The notes: generated by a model from the sequence alone, not told the origin. A stretch of DNA of 64,000 nt from Carallia brachiata (GCA_021464245.1 JADCRB010000040.1:4804273-4868272); one strand, 5' to 3'. Shown: positions 22,640 through 34,899, counted from the first letter of the stretch. Made by a program: numbers and translations.

Positions 22640-23213
22640 AAGCCAGCCAACAAAAATGCACAGCTCGGGCACTCGGCTCAGACCCAAATCTCCCTGTTTC
22701 TCCTTAGCTTTTTTGTTCTTGTTTTCACTTCCTCTGCATCTCGTTCCGAAGCACTCGCTCGCCGTTGATATTGTTTCGGGTAATGCCCGTTTGTTCTTCA
22801 TTTTTTTTATGCTTCTATTTTCTTTTTTGTAGAAAAAAAAAAGAAGAAGGGATTTTAAGTTATCTCCTTGGACTTACTGAAGTTGGAAACTACATCAAGT
22901 TCAAAAATTTGATTGACTGGAAAACATGTTGATTTTAAATTCTTTCAACCTTAATCTAAATGTAATGTCTTTGTTTTCAGATGTTGTCTAGAACTTAATG
23001 TCCTTGTCTTCAGCAATTGTTTACTTTACTTCTCCCTCAAAGCTGCCTTTTTTTTTTTTTTAAAAAAATAATTCTAGCTTTCGCAAGATAACTAGTTGTT
23101 GATATCAGAACAATGATAGATTGTATTGAACGCTATCTAGTACTAAATAATAATCATTCCCTTCTGCTATTTTTGTGTATTTTAACATTTTGTAGCTTTT
23201 TTTGGATTGTCAG
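22640..23213 (+). promoter_or_regulatory. Leader exon and leader intron of the bHLH gene
   Basis: A donor TTTCGG|GTAATG (GT at 22780-22781) and an acceptor TTGTCAG ending at 23213, one base before the ATG codon at 23215, define a leader intron of about 434 bp. The leader exon probably starts between 22600 and 22700, to the right of an alternating ACGTACGCACGCGTACGTACG-like stretch at about 22598-22619, which may contain promoter elements. Confidence 0.5.
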
Positions 23214-23214
23214 A

Positions 23215-25294
23215 ATGGAAGAACAAAGCGACTATGGCAACAATCAGAAGCTGATGTCATTGGATTTTAGTGGGAATGTTAATGATGTTCCGTATGGCGT
23301 TGGAGAAGATCCTAACCTGCTGCTCCTTACGGCGGATGGCGGAACTGAGCGCCAGGCTAATGTTCTGACTTCACCTCAGTGGTTCCGCTCAGGAAACCCT
23401 CTAAATTATTTTGAGTTTCTTACAGAAAATTCAACATTCCTTGAAAAAGCTTCAGCTGGTGATCCTGTGTTGGGCAGCATTCCTCCGCCTGTTGGTAGCA
23501 CACATGTTGTTGAAGGGGTCTGTGATGTACAAAGAGCATTACAGTACAATACTCCTGGCATGGCTCGTGGTTTTAAGCCTGCGGATTCTTCACTTGACAT
23601 GGATGCTCAGGAGTGGAAGCCATATTTTCAACTGCTCAGCAGTGATAATTTCGAAGCTTCGCTAATTGTAAGGAAATTTCGATTTCTGATCCTGTAATTG
23701 GTAGATGACAGGATTGATATTTTCTCATTATTGCTCAGCCTCTACTGTTGCTAACACACATAGTGACGGATTCAAATAGGCAAGATGTCCACAACCACAT
23801 TATGAAGGAGAACCAGTGAGCAAATCTGAAGGCTCGCAGCATAAGGGCCGCGCTCAGGTCAGGTTCTTTTGCCAGTTTCATCATCTCCAAGCCATCCCTC
23901 AGCAAGCTGATGGTTTTTTCTAGGGAAAATTATTCAAGTATAGTGATCTAATCCAGTTTGTTTTTGTTTTTGAGTGACAATGTGATTGATTAATGTTGCT
24001 GCAGATTCAGAATTCATGGACAGAAGAGCCAAGCAAAGATTTTAGTAATTTCTCCCATATTCATCCAAGAGTCACAGTAGCTCCATCTGTGTTTCTGTCG
24101 AAACAGCATGATGTATCAAGAGGCAAACCTACTAAAACTGATCGTGTAAGCAGAAAACCCATTCAAAGAACCACATTTACTAATCAGTCGGTCCTAGTAC
24201 AGAACATTCCTATCATGATCGTATCAGATATCACTTGGATTTTAAAAGGCATCTATTGCAATCGCCTATTCTTTTTCATCCTAACAGTTGCTTTTGTAGT
24301 TTGTTGTTTGCTTGGACTTTTGTAGGCTCTTGCTTGAGTGGATTTTCTTCTTCCTGATATTTTATTTCTTACTTCAGGAACGTAGGGCACGAATTGACGA
24401 AAGGATCAATGCATTGCAGGAACTGCTTCCACACTCTGTAGAGGTATCCACTTCCATACGAACTACAAGCAAAAATGCATTTCAGTATGATTGTTAAAGA
24501 CCTGAACACTTATGGGAACACAAATAGGCACGAGTGCTACATTTTATGTTGTATATTCCTGTGTTAATTCTTCACTCTTCTTGGACACCTAGCTTAAGGG
24601 CCACTTTTTTTTTTTTTTTTGGTCAGTTGGATTCCAATGTTTATCCATTCCATCGGTTATTTTTGTATTGCAGGGCAGCCAAGCAGTTGTGCTGGATCGT
24701 GTTATTGATCACATCAAGTATCTGCAGCTTCAAATGAAGGTAGGTTCTTGTTTATGTCCTTAAATTTTTCCCCTGGAGTTACTTCTGGCACAAATTCAAA
24801 TACTACGTTTCCTCTAGCCATTCAGAGCAAAAAAAAATTAGTTGAAGAAATTATGAGTTAAAGGGGAAAGTGTACTGTGCAGGAATTAACTCAGAGAAGA
24901 TTGAGAGCTCAATCAACCTCTCTTCCTCTTCTTTTCCTCGAGGTATGAACCATGATTGAACTACTGTTATGAAGCTAATGCACGTTGATTTTGCAAGTAT
25001 TAAACCCCAATGTCATAGTGCTCTCTCTCTCTCTCTCCCCCTCTCTCTCTGCGTAACTTTTCCTTGAGAATTTACAAGACTCCTGGGTTGCAGGGTTATG
25101 GCCACTATGCTGTCCATGAAAAGATGACTAATGAACCTCTTGAAGAGATGATGGGAAAGTTTCTTGAAGTAAATCCACAAGCAGCAACCAAGTTACTTCA
25201 GAGTAAGGGACTGTTCCTGATGCCCATAGCTTTTGCCGACAGGTTGCAACAAGCATTATCCGATGCTCCAAGCTCTGCTGGCATATCCACCTAA
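23215..25294 (+). CDS. Atypical bHLH transcription factor
   Basis: Seven coding exons (23215-23667, 23780-23857, 24005-24145, 24378-24443, 24674-24739, 24883-24942, 25094-25294), all phase 0, give 354 aa. The first 220 residues are Ser/Pro/Gln-rich with no known domain. The bHLH is split over exons 4-6: basic plus helix 1 KTDRERRARIDERINALQEL, loop LPHSVEGSQ, helix 2 AVVLDRVIDHIKYLQLQMKE. After it come LEGYGHYAVHEKMTNEPLEE and a C-terminal KGLFLMPIAFADRLQQAL, a tail resembling the 'GKGLCLMPISLA' end of UNE12/LRL-type bHLHs. The usual H-E-R residues of an E-box-binding basic region are not present: the Glu position is Ala (RRARI). It should dimerise, but canonical E-box binding is doubtful. 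The closest subfamily is uncertain. Confidence 0.85.
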
Positions 25295-26390
25295 GTATTG
25301 CCCTGTTCTATGCCGAATCTTTTTTTTTTCCCTCCTTTTTGATGGTTGCTGATGGCAATTTCTCCAACAAAAGAATGGTCTAACTAAGCCTTAATGGTTT
25401 CTTTTCGTTATTTCTCACCATTGCACCATTTGACTGATCAAGAAATTGAACGAATGGCAGTTGGGAGGCTTGATTTATGTTCACGAGTTTACTTCCTAAA
25501 CTAAAGAAACGTTCGTGACTTTGTGTCTGTTTTACTATTAATGCTTGGCACGGCTATATGCCCCTGGACTCTTAATTGGCAGATGCACCTATATTGGATG
25601 AAACCAAAAAGGACCCTATGACAGAATCGGTGGTCCGGCCTTCAAGAGATTGAGATGGCAGTCTTCTTCATGAATAGGAAATAACCTTCTTAGATTTTTT
25701 TTTTTTTTTATCTTTTTGGTAAATAAAAATAAGAAAGCGAGGGTGACGTCGTGACAATCCCACTAGAGAGCATTAGACCTCCTCCGTAATAGTACAAATA
25801 ATTCAGATGGTTATGACAAAACTTGTACCGAGAGAGACTTAAGTTTAACCACACTTTAGGACCTTGGCCTAAGCGAGATTGCGCTAAGACAAAGCTCATT
25901 AGATTTTTTAATATCGTTAAACACATTCTGCAACCAAAAAAGTTCACGGTGTATGGCCCAAGGGACAAAGCTCATTATTCTCCTACATCAACAATCCAGT
26001 TTAAAGCCACCTGCAGGCAAGAACAAGAGGAGCGGTTGCACGATGAATTTTCTCCCCTTGCAGGTGGGCTGGTTAAGCTACAGGAAGGATGCCTTTATTT
26101 CCTATTAATTTATGAAAACTTAGTTGTAGATTACCAGCTAATGACAATATGCGAGAGGAGAGTTGTGCAGGGAAAACGATTAACTAATCTGAACTTGTCA
26201 ATTAAAGAAAAAGCCTACTATAAAAACGTGACAAACAATCAATTAATTCTGTACATGAATACCAGGATTAAAGTAGGTGGACAAAAGCTTCTCTCCTTTC
26301 ACTTTCTGCACTTGGCAATCTGTACTCCTATAACTACCATGTAAATGAATTAGCCAAAGTAAATAAACGACGAAAAAAATTTGATAGAAA
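25295..26390. other. Convergent 3' ends and a retroposon-like remnant
   Basis: This holds the 3' UTR of the bHLH gene and the downstream region of the minus-strand TVP38 gene. A T tract at about 25697-25709 followed by balanced-composition sequence up to about 25970 reads on the minus strand as a unit ending in AAGATAAAAAAAAAAAAA, as expected of an old poly(A) retroposon. No pol III boxes or target duplication could be assigned. The 174-codon open stretch at 25823-26344 has no family resemblance and no ATG-driven gene structure. Confidence 0.4.
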
Positions 26391-26396
26391 TAAAAG

Positions 26397-29300
26397 CTAT
26401 TGATCACTATCCTCTCTCATTGAATCTATTTTAATTACGAGAGGGTTATGGGAACCCAAGGGCTGGTCTGTAACAATGGGTAACGTTGATGGTCGTAGGA
26501 TGTTGTCTATTTCAGCATATTCAGTAAGTGCCTTCTCCAAAGAAGCCTTTGCAACCTTAGCGGCGCAAGCTATCATAATAACTGCAACCAAGCAAAGAAA
26601 TGAAAGGGGAAAATTAGTACAATTCAAGAGGAAAAAGAATACCAGCATATTTTTTACTAGAATGGGACAATTGTGTCAATTGGCCTTCATCTTTATGCAT
26701 GGGATTGTTAGGACATTGTGCTTTCAGGGCAACACTAGTTGAGAAGCAGGTTCCAGTTTTTAAGTGATTCAAGATTTCAAGTTGTAAAACTCTTTACTTA
26801 ATTGCAAGGGGACAGGTTAACAAAATTTATTGATGTACAGGCAACCTGTAGTTGAGATCATTTTAACATCCTAGAGCTACCCATTAAATATCTCAATTCT
26901 TTGGCTAAAAGAACAGATTTCAGATTGCACTTCTCTAAAAGGAGCCCCCTCCATTGACACATACCAAATGGGAAGATTGAGAATGATCTAGTAGTTCAAA
27001 ATACACCAAAAGCCGAAAGGAATTTAAGCTCACTGTCTTCCATTATTCATTTGAATCCACTTCTGCATTTCTTAATTTTTCTCATTAACATCGACTCATG
27101 CTATTATGCACTGTCAAATGGTATTTTTGACATTTTTAACCTTTATGATTCAAGAATCTGGGTCCATGATAAATCTGCTTCAATCAGCAGGATATGATTC
27201 AAGTCAAGATTGTCCTGGCAAGCATTTAAGTCCCACTTGATTTTCAAAACATTTCAAGGAAGCTATAATTGGAAGCTAAGTGGCAAAATGAAGTTCGAAG
27301 GCAGCTCACCAGACAATAAAAAGCCTGCGACCATAAACACCTGCAGCCAAAAATGTCACTGCAGGTGAGAGCAAGAAAGGAAAGTTGTTGCATAACATCC
27401 TAGAAAGGATAACAGGACACAATACAAATCTAAAAACTTCCCTAAAATTTAAAGCAATTGCAATACACCAATCCAGCACCTAGCCATGTTAAAAAGGCAA
27501 GGATCCAGCTCTTTAACAAAATATAAATATATAGCTGTTTTCTATACCCTGATAACATCTATCTTCATTCAAAAGCAAATGTTAGGGTTTAAAGAGATTA
27601 AAACAGAATATAATGCATCAAACTCTACTTCGCTACAAATATCAATTTTTTTTTTTTTTTTTAAAATAACTTGATATCATTGTGCTCACAACTCCAGGGG
27701 GCTTAAGGCTTAAGCTCAAGAAAGTGATGGAAGAGCACTCACCCAATGAGTTTTTGAAACTTCATGCCATCCATGAGTCACGTCAGAGAGATCCTTAAGA
27801 GTTGTTCCAAGATAGACAAAACCAAATGTAATTGGCTGCAATAAGCAACAAACCAGCAACTTAGTGTTTATCTGAAACCAATTTGTTTGAATAAAACCAC
27901 TGTGTTATCAATTTGACTAAAAGAGCACAGAACATAAGGCTGTTAGCAGTAAAAAAGAATAAAAAAGAGGAAATAAATCATTTTGACTACAAAGTCAAAG
28001 AAGAGAATTATGGGCTTTACTTTTAGTAAGTAAAAGTTTGGGTTGCTGGAACAAATATCAATGCGATATCTTGCTCTAGCATACTTATCATGTTTTTTTT
28101 TTATTTTCTTTCCTTTTATAGATGGAATTTGAACCTGTGACAAACCCAGCTAAATGGTCCTAGTTGATCAATGCCCGATAACAGGAAAAGGAAGAGATCC
28201 AATGTGATATGAATGTATTTCTTTGTCAAAGTTGAAATCATAAATGTAATGCACTAGAATGCCAGCCCAAATATTCAATTCCTAGACACAAGATGACGCG
28301 GTCAATTTACTAGTACCCAAAAAAAAAAAAAAATTACAATCAGACCTTTAGAAGTTGATCAATACAACAGAGTGGCAATAATAGAAAAGGCTAGAAAATG
28401 AGAATGGCTATGAATAATCATTACCATCATTCCCAACAGAGATGCCAGTACAAAATCCCCTACATGAACAGGAGTCACAGACAGGAGATAATTCAGCACG
28501 TTAAATGGAAGTAAAGGAACAAGCCGAAGCAGCAAAACAATCTGTTGAATAACCAAACAAGCTAATCAGGAATTTCACAAAAAATTGTATTGTACATGTC
28601 ATCCACCCACGAAAAATCAAGAGAAATAACCAAGCAACAGCAAGACTATATCAAAAGCATAAGAACATATCCTCAGATGAAATTTCCTTGAATAGCTGAT
28701 GCATTCACTTCAAAAAATACTCTGTCAACATTCAGAATTAAGCTTCAATTTCACACTTTAGATTTTGTCATAATTTTATTTTGCTTAGGAATCAAAAATG
28801 GTTTACATCTTCGAGGAAATAAAGAAGCAGAACAAAGTTAAAGGATACACAGCATGGATACATTTGCTTGTACTTTTTAAGTTAACAAGTACAAGCTGAA
28901 ACATGAGGTCCAGATCCACAGGTATTATCAATTAATTGCATTTACCTTTAAGGCTCCTACATCCAATTGATTAAAATCTGAAATCTTCAACATAAGATTT
29001 TGGGTAATTCTATGTCTCCTAAGTATCTTGTAAAGCATATGACACGTAATATACCTAATTTGGTAGTCAAATCAATCAGTAATGTGTAAATACTTTTGTT
29101 TTTCAGTCCTGACAACACCCATTTCATCATTATTCTTCACATTAATATTGACCCAAGTTAACCAAGTACTGAAATTAGAAATAATAAAACTTGTGATAGA
29201 TGCAAAATTAATCCAAAATTATAAATGCAAAATTAATCTAAAAATATTATAATTGTCCATTGAATTATATATTATAATGTACGATGAATTGAACAAGTAA

Positions 29301-30293
29301 AAAGTAACTTACCTTAAAGCCAGATCTCTGAACAGAGACGGCAACAGATTGAAATTTGGGATAATTTTTCAACTTGGACATGACATACGATCTTCCAATC
29401 TGCATTACAGCAACTAAGATTCAGATTTGCATGCAAACTAAAATCCATTTGCTGGAGGATTAATAAAAGAGGAATGCTTTCTCAGGGACAAAACCCTATG
29501 ATATTTGCAGTTTGATCGTCATCAAAAAGTCACAAATTCAGGTGCAAGAAAGCAAGCATGCATGAATGGCAAAGATGCTCATGCAAACAAAAAGGGATTA
29601 TCATAGATTGAAGAAAACTCACTGTTCTACCAACAAAGAATGCAGCTGTTGCACCCATTGTGGCACCCAAAGAATCAGCCACAAATCCCACGGGCAGCCC
29701 AAAAAGATAACCGCCTCCAACCTGGGATATTAAAAAAAAAAAAAAAATTCACATTTTCCAGCAGAAGAGAATCCACAAAATGAACCAAAACAATTTTCAC
29801 TCTTTCATGCAATAGACTCGCGAGTCGGGATTGCTAACAAAGGAGAAAAAAGCTGCTCTAGATAACATTACAAAGCATGGAGCGGAAAGTATACCGAAAG
29901 TATTGAGGCAGGAACTGCCAAAATTGTGAGAGGGATGTACACTAAAGCCCTTCAAAATTCCAAGAAGTGACGAGTTAGATAAACATGAGAGATTGCCAGG
30001 CAACAAACCATTGTGATGCATACATAAATTACACTATAAAGTGGTTATCCATTCCAGCATCAAATGCCTTGTTAGACTTAAAAACAAAAACAAAGGCGAG
30101 AAAAAAAGGAAAGAAAATTCTCATTTCGAATAGTGGAAGTTACTTATATCAAGCACACTAAAGTAATTCCAAAGATATCTAGAACGAGTTTTAAATTACA
30201 ATCTTATAAGCAAAAACCCGATTGTTCCACCTTGATTGACATTCATACAATGCAGAAATGTTTAGTTCCAATCAATTGGTAAGTCAGTACACC

Positions 30294-30340
<47 letters not shown>

Positions 30341-30774
30341 ATTTACACATATGAAGGTAATGTGGTGTTGTAACGAAGACATAATACCAGTAAAGAAACT
30401 TACAGCACGAGCGGACCCCAAGGACCAAGATCCCTCTGAATCCATAATAAAAGATCCTTCAACAACTGCATATGAGTATCTATTAATCAGATGATTTCAT
30501 GAATCCGAGTTCGAATTAATTCAAATAAATAATTGGACAGTCACAGATATATGATAAACCAAAAAGAAAAAAAAAAAAAAAAAGAAAAGGAAAGAACACC
30601 GCAGAAATAAAGAAAACCTAAAATGGGAGGGGGGAGGAGCATTGGGCAAAAGTGGTGAAATCGACGTGCCTTCTCGACGGGGAGGAAAATGAAGGCGGTA
30701 AGGACGGCGCCGAGGAGAAGCAACAGGAGAGCGAATCGCAATGCAGAGGTCCGGCTGAAGGAGAACGCCGACAT
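26397..30774 (-). CDS. TVP38/TMEM64 family (VTT/DedA) membrane protein
   Basis: Nine exons: 30670-30774, 30404-30465, 29895-29949, 29623-29721, 29313-29399, 28425-28541, 27743-27835, 27310-27340, 26397-26581; phases close for 277 aa. An N-terminal anchor (ALRFALLLLLLGAVLTAFIF) leads to LPVEK, then DLGPWGPLVLALVYIPLTIL, AVPASILSVGGGYLFGLPVG, FVADSLGATMGATAAFFVGR, the re-entrant VTT core. SGFKIVLLLRLVPLLPFNVL, NYLLSVTP and PITFGFVYLGTTLKDLSDVT complete the SNARE-associated/DedA domain. A last hydrophobic helix (FLLSVIMIACAAKVA) and an acidic tail follow. Relatives act as lipid scramblases or in ER/Golgi membrane traffic; the plant paralogue's role is not established. The ATG at 30774 aligns with Arabidopsis At5g19070. 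Intron 1 has a GC donor (AAG|GCACGT), the others GT-AG. Confidence 0.93.
30297..30336. repeat. (CA)n microsatellite in TVP38 intron 2
   Basis: A (CCCA)n then (CA)n tract of about 40 bp; read as (UG)n in the transcript, about 70 nt downstream of the donor site of exon 2. Confidence 0.9.
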
Positions 30775-31520
30775 TGACGAGAGCACTCTCCGGCGCCACC
30801 GGCTCAAGGACTTGACGACGTCGGCGTCGTCATCGTCGCCCCTGCCAAGGCCTGATTCCGGCTTCAACGACGATCGCACCCTCAGTCCTTCCACGGTTGC
30901 CAGATTTAACCGCCTCGGAATTTACCCTGGCACCTTTACAATTATTAACCTGATCAGGTAATTTGCTAGTGTTTTAGCAAGTAAAGAAGCAGCTACAGAC
31001 TGAGAGTGGCAGTTTAGAAAATACAAATGATCTTCTTCGTCTTCTGTTTCCGCTGTTGCTGCTGGCTGATCGGCTTTTAAAACCGCCCGGCTCTGGCGAT
31101 CTAATGGATAAAACTGCTGCCGGGCAGCTTTTAACTGTGGGACCTACTTGCCCCGGCGAACAAAGAAGCCAGGGGAAAGTGCGACGCGCTTACTCGCGGC
31201 GGATCGCCATGATGAGACTTGGATTGGGCGCCCATTTCCGTTCACTCACTGGACCAAATAAAAAAGCCCAAACCAGAGATTTTCTACACCAGGCCTACTT
31301 CAGATTCCAAACTGAGCCATGCCGATTAATGTTCACACGCACAATGGGCTTTCCAACCCCAGGCCCAGAATCAATTTCTGCTTTCCTTTTGCATTCGTTT
31401 TTTTTTTTTTTTTTTTCCTCAGCACATTTGGATCCCACTTTCAGACATTTTTTTTTTCCCGAATAGGTGGACGGATAGATTAGATAAGTAGGAGACTGCC
31501 GACCAGTAGGTTTCACACAC
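30775..31520 (-). promoter_or_regulatory. Leader and promoter region of the TVP38 gene
   Basis: The frame of the TVP38 protein stays open upstream of its ATG to a stop at about 30928 without an earlier ATG. The block up to about 31200 is GC-richer than its surroundings, as is common for a leader and proximal promoter. No TATA box was singled out. Open frames seen here on the plus strand (for example 31056-31466) are not supported by any motif. Confidence 0.35.
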
Positions 31521-31992
31521 TGTTGTCAGAATCGGATTGGATCGATCGATCGGATCGGTTGAATTGGGGATTGGTTGGTGGTCCGGACCGGCTTAGGTAA
31601 ATTTCGAAGGGTGACTCGGACCGGTCAAAACTGGAAAAAACCGGTCAAAAACCGATCAAAACTGGTAAAAATTGGTTAAAACCGGACCGGTTGGACCGGT
31701 CCAATAAAATTAAAAAATTTATAAATTATAATTTAACTCCAAATGTTATTTAAATTATAATTTAAACATTAACTTTAATTTAAGAGTTCAATTTAATCCT
31801 AAATCTATTAAAAATTTCAATTTCACCCTTAAAATTAAAAAAATTAATATTTAATCACTATATTTATAAATATTATTTTTATAATTACTTTTATACACAT
31901 ATATATTATTAAATACCGGTTCGACCGGTTCAACCAGTTGAACTTTGACCCACTAATATTTTCGATTCGATAACCGGTCCGGTTCTGACAAC
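31521..31992 (-). mobile_element. GACCGGT-rich miniature element, copy 2
   Basis: Opposite orientation to the copy at 2906-3360. The right end reads on the minus strand GTTGTCAGAACCGGACCGGT, then ATTAGTGGGTCAAAGTTCAA, matching the start of copy 1 nearly base for base; the other end starts TGTTGTCAGAATCGG. The GC-rich palindromic ends (GGACCGGTCC, GACCGGTC) enclose an A/T-rich core with the same 'agg(a/g)ttaaattgaa' motifs. Confidence 0.7.
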
Positions 31993-32155
31993 TTTAGTTC
32001 CACACAGAATTTTATTTTTTAAAAAAGACATATAATGTGCAACAAATTTTATACCATGTGCGAACAAGAGTGGTCGCACATGGTTGTTTCACATTTTACA
32101 TTGCTTAGTGCACATCTTATATTTTTACAAAAAAAAAAAAAATATAACTTTTCTA

Positions 32156-32748
32156 TTATGTTTGGGAGGGGGGAAGGGGGAGAGAGAGAAGAAAGTGAGA
32201 GAATTATGGTAAATCATAGTATTGACAAATATTTAAAAAATGAAGGAGAGAAAATTTTTTAATTCATATAATTCCGAAAGTCGGGAGGATTTAAGAGGAA
32301 AGTTATTAAAAACTTATATTACTCTTATTGTATATTAATAACTAAAAATGTATTTAAAACAAAAAAAAAATCTCTACATTTTTTAAATTTTTATTAAATT
32401 TTTAATAAAAAATTTTACAAATATTGTAAATTTATTAAACTAAATTTATAAAAATATTTAATCTCAAAAAGAGTTTATACAAATTTTTTATACATAATTT
32501 ACACATCAAATATTTTTCGTATTATGTATAATATTTTTTATTGAGGATAAAATTGAAATTCTCATATATATTATTTTTCTCCTCTCATTTTTCACCCTTT
32601 TCTAAATAAAAAATTATTAATTTTTCCCCCTCCTATCATTTTTTCCCAAACACAAAAGATGATTAAAAATATCTATCTTCTCCAATAGTCCTCTCGATTA
32701 CTTTTCTCTTATCACTTTCTTCACCTTCTAAAATTTTATTCAAACATG
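32156..32748 (+). mobile_element. Purine/pyrimidine miniature family, copy C (diverged)
   Basis: It starts TATGTTTGGGAGGGGGGAAG, then AGAGAGAGAAGAAAGTGAGA, and ends with pyrimidine-rich sequence and TTTTATTCAAACATGT; the inverted ends ATGTTTGG / ACATGTTTGAATA agree with copies A and B at 13709 and 14353. The interior is longer and A/T-rich, so it is an older or internally expanded copy. Confidence 0.55.
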
Positions 32749-34890
32749 TGGTAGATTCCATCACTAACCCTCTTCTGATTGTATTGTTATTCTGCCCACC
32801 AACTTTTTTGCAGTTTTTGTTTTTAGTGAGTCAAGTTGTTATTTGTTTGGTAATAACTAACAAGGCGTATCCAGGACTTGCTCAAAAGAATAAAGACCTA
32901 TATATTTTTCTCCCACTTCAAACTACGGGTAAAAATTGTACACTTATTTTAACCATTCATCCAAGCGTTACTGAAAACTTTCTGCAATTACTAAGAGTTC
33001 TACTAAATGTCTATACTTTAATCAGTACCAAAAAAAAAAAAACTTTCTGCAATTGTGGTTCCATGGTAAAATTTTAACTTTAGTCAAATGATAAATTCAA
33101 TTCATGTTTGTTTTGTTAATATTTCTTCTTCTAGTGGGTCAATCCCTGATAAATTTATCTTTTCATTTTCATGATAATCATGAACTTGTCAAATTTAATT
33201 CAATTAATTTGAAATAATTATAAGTTATTCTGTCACCAACCAGCTAATTAGTAGCAATTCCTTCAACGGGTGGATATGTCCGTTTGCTCCTCATCCTATA
33301 GGTATCAACAACCGTTTATAACTGTTACTCTCGTCCCAAGATTAGGTTACTTTAAATATTATTTAATGGGCAAAAATGGGAAAATTGCTAATCCCACAAA
33401 CTATGTACCCATGGGATAGGGATAGCGAAATTTGTAATTTTCTTTATTAATATAAATATATATATTATTATTATTATTTTTTTTTTGTTGAGTCAAACGT
33501 GTCATTCAGTTAATTTGAAATAGTTATTGTTTTGTTGAACAAGAGACGGTTTTGAATGTGGCTTTCACGTGTCTATGTGCATATGGGCGTACTGCAAGTA
33601 ACCGTACGTGCTGGTATCCAGCCAGAAAAGGCAATCCGTGGCACAGCAGCAAAGCTCCGACATACGTATCTGGCGAAAACAACTTGACGTGCGATAATTG
33701 ACGATAGGCCACTCTTTGTAATATGGTCCTAGCTAAGTCACCGAGCAACAACAGACAAATCCCAAGTGCGGCGATAAGTCATCGTTAGTGTTGATGTTAA
33801 TGTGGATCCTCACTCCTCAGCGTCAACATGCATAGCCAGTTAGTGGCTTACACACGACATGTCATACATCAAAAAATTATGAAGGTTTTACCATTACTAA
33901 TACTAAATCTTATGCAAATTATAGAGGGCTGCTACATTAATTACACCGCTTACAGCAATGCTGTATTAGTATCTTAGTTGTTTAGACTAAGAATCTAGCA
34001 GGTATTGGTTTAGTGGTAAGAATTCTTGGGGTTTTATTTGAATATTGGGTAATTTGATCCTTAAAAATAAGTTGGTATTTTTTTGGCCCCCTCATTTTTA
34101 TGGTTGCTTTATGTTGTTCCCCTCAAAAAATTATTCTAGATCGTCATGGGACGTTGCTATCATAGTTTGCCTCTCTAGACATCGTACAAGAACTAATAGA
34201 GAAGAACAAATTTGAATAAGTCCATTAACGTTATGGACCAATTTGGTTCGATAAAGGCTTGATCATTTTTAGTAGTGGAGCAATAGGCTATATAATGGGC
34301 ACATCACCTTCGCAATCGGTAAGTCAAACCCACGACGAAGAAAAGGCTTCTTCTCATCAACTTTCATGCCACCGATTTCTCAATGTCTCTCTCTTCCTTT
34401 TTTCTTTCTTTTTTTTTTTTTTTTTAGCTTTTTCTGTTAAAACTGTTGACGTCAAAGTTACCAGCATAATCGTTGACTTGAATTCGAGGGTTTTTTTTTT
34501 TCTCACGCAGGAAAGACATTTTATTACCAATAAGTTTTGGTATAAATAATAAGAGTTCGTCATTATTTAATTAAAAGTTTTAGATTTGAGCATTAAAAAT
34601 ACACTTACGTTAAACTCTTACTAAGAAATTTTTATCGTTTTTCAAAATTTTATTTAAATCGATTTAAATTAATCAACTTAATCACATGCTAGAAAATCTT
34701 ACACCGAAAAAAGAAAAGGCGCTTTATTGGTTAAAAGGCACTGACATTTACTGAAAAAAAAATAATAATAATAATACTAAGAAAAGCTTTCTATTTCTAT
34801 TCTTTGGTGTCTACGTGAATATTGCTTGCAGCAAGAGCCCTTCTTTTGTTTCTATCATTTTAAAATAGCGCTCAAGTTGTTTAAGAAATG
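32749..34890. other. Intergenic DNA, no gene seen
   Basis: Mixed sequence with A/T runs. A GC-balanced piece at 33520-33760 contains CACGTG-like and CGTACG motifs but no supported open frame. A phrase TTGGTTTAGTGGTAAGAAT at about 34009 resembles a pol III A box without a matching B box. Confidence 0.4.
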
Positions 34891-34899
34891 AGACATTTA

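Noticed and set aside
23780..23857. Alternative acceptor at about 23738 for bHLH exon 2
   Set aside because: Reading from there reaches a stop (CAG TGA) in the required phase, whereas the acceptor ending at 23779 keeps the frame open into the next exon.
25823..26344. 173-codon plus-strand open frame between the bHLH and TVP38 genes
   Set aside because: It has no recognisable domain and a composition unlike neighbouring exons, and it overlaps a poly(A) retroposon-like remnant.
31056..31466. 136-codon plus-strand open frame upstream of the TVP38 gene
   Set aside because: It has no ATG-centred context, no family motif and runs into a T tract; it is better explained as GC-richer promoter sequence and an old insertion.
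33524..33751. 75-codon minus-strand open frame in a GC-balanced island
   Set aside because: It does not begin with ATG and shows no motif, signal peptide or splice context that would make it a gene.
34000..34080. A-box-like TTGGTTTAGTGGTAAGAAT as a SINE
   Set aside because: No B box, tail or target duplication was found.
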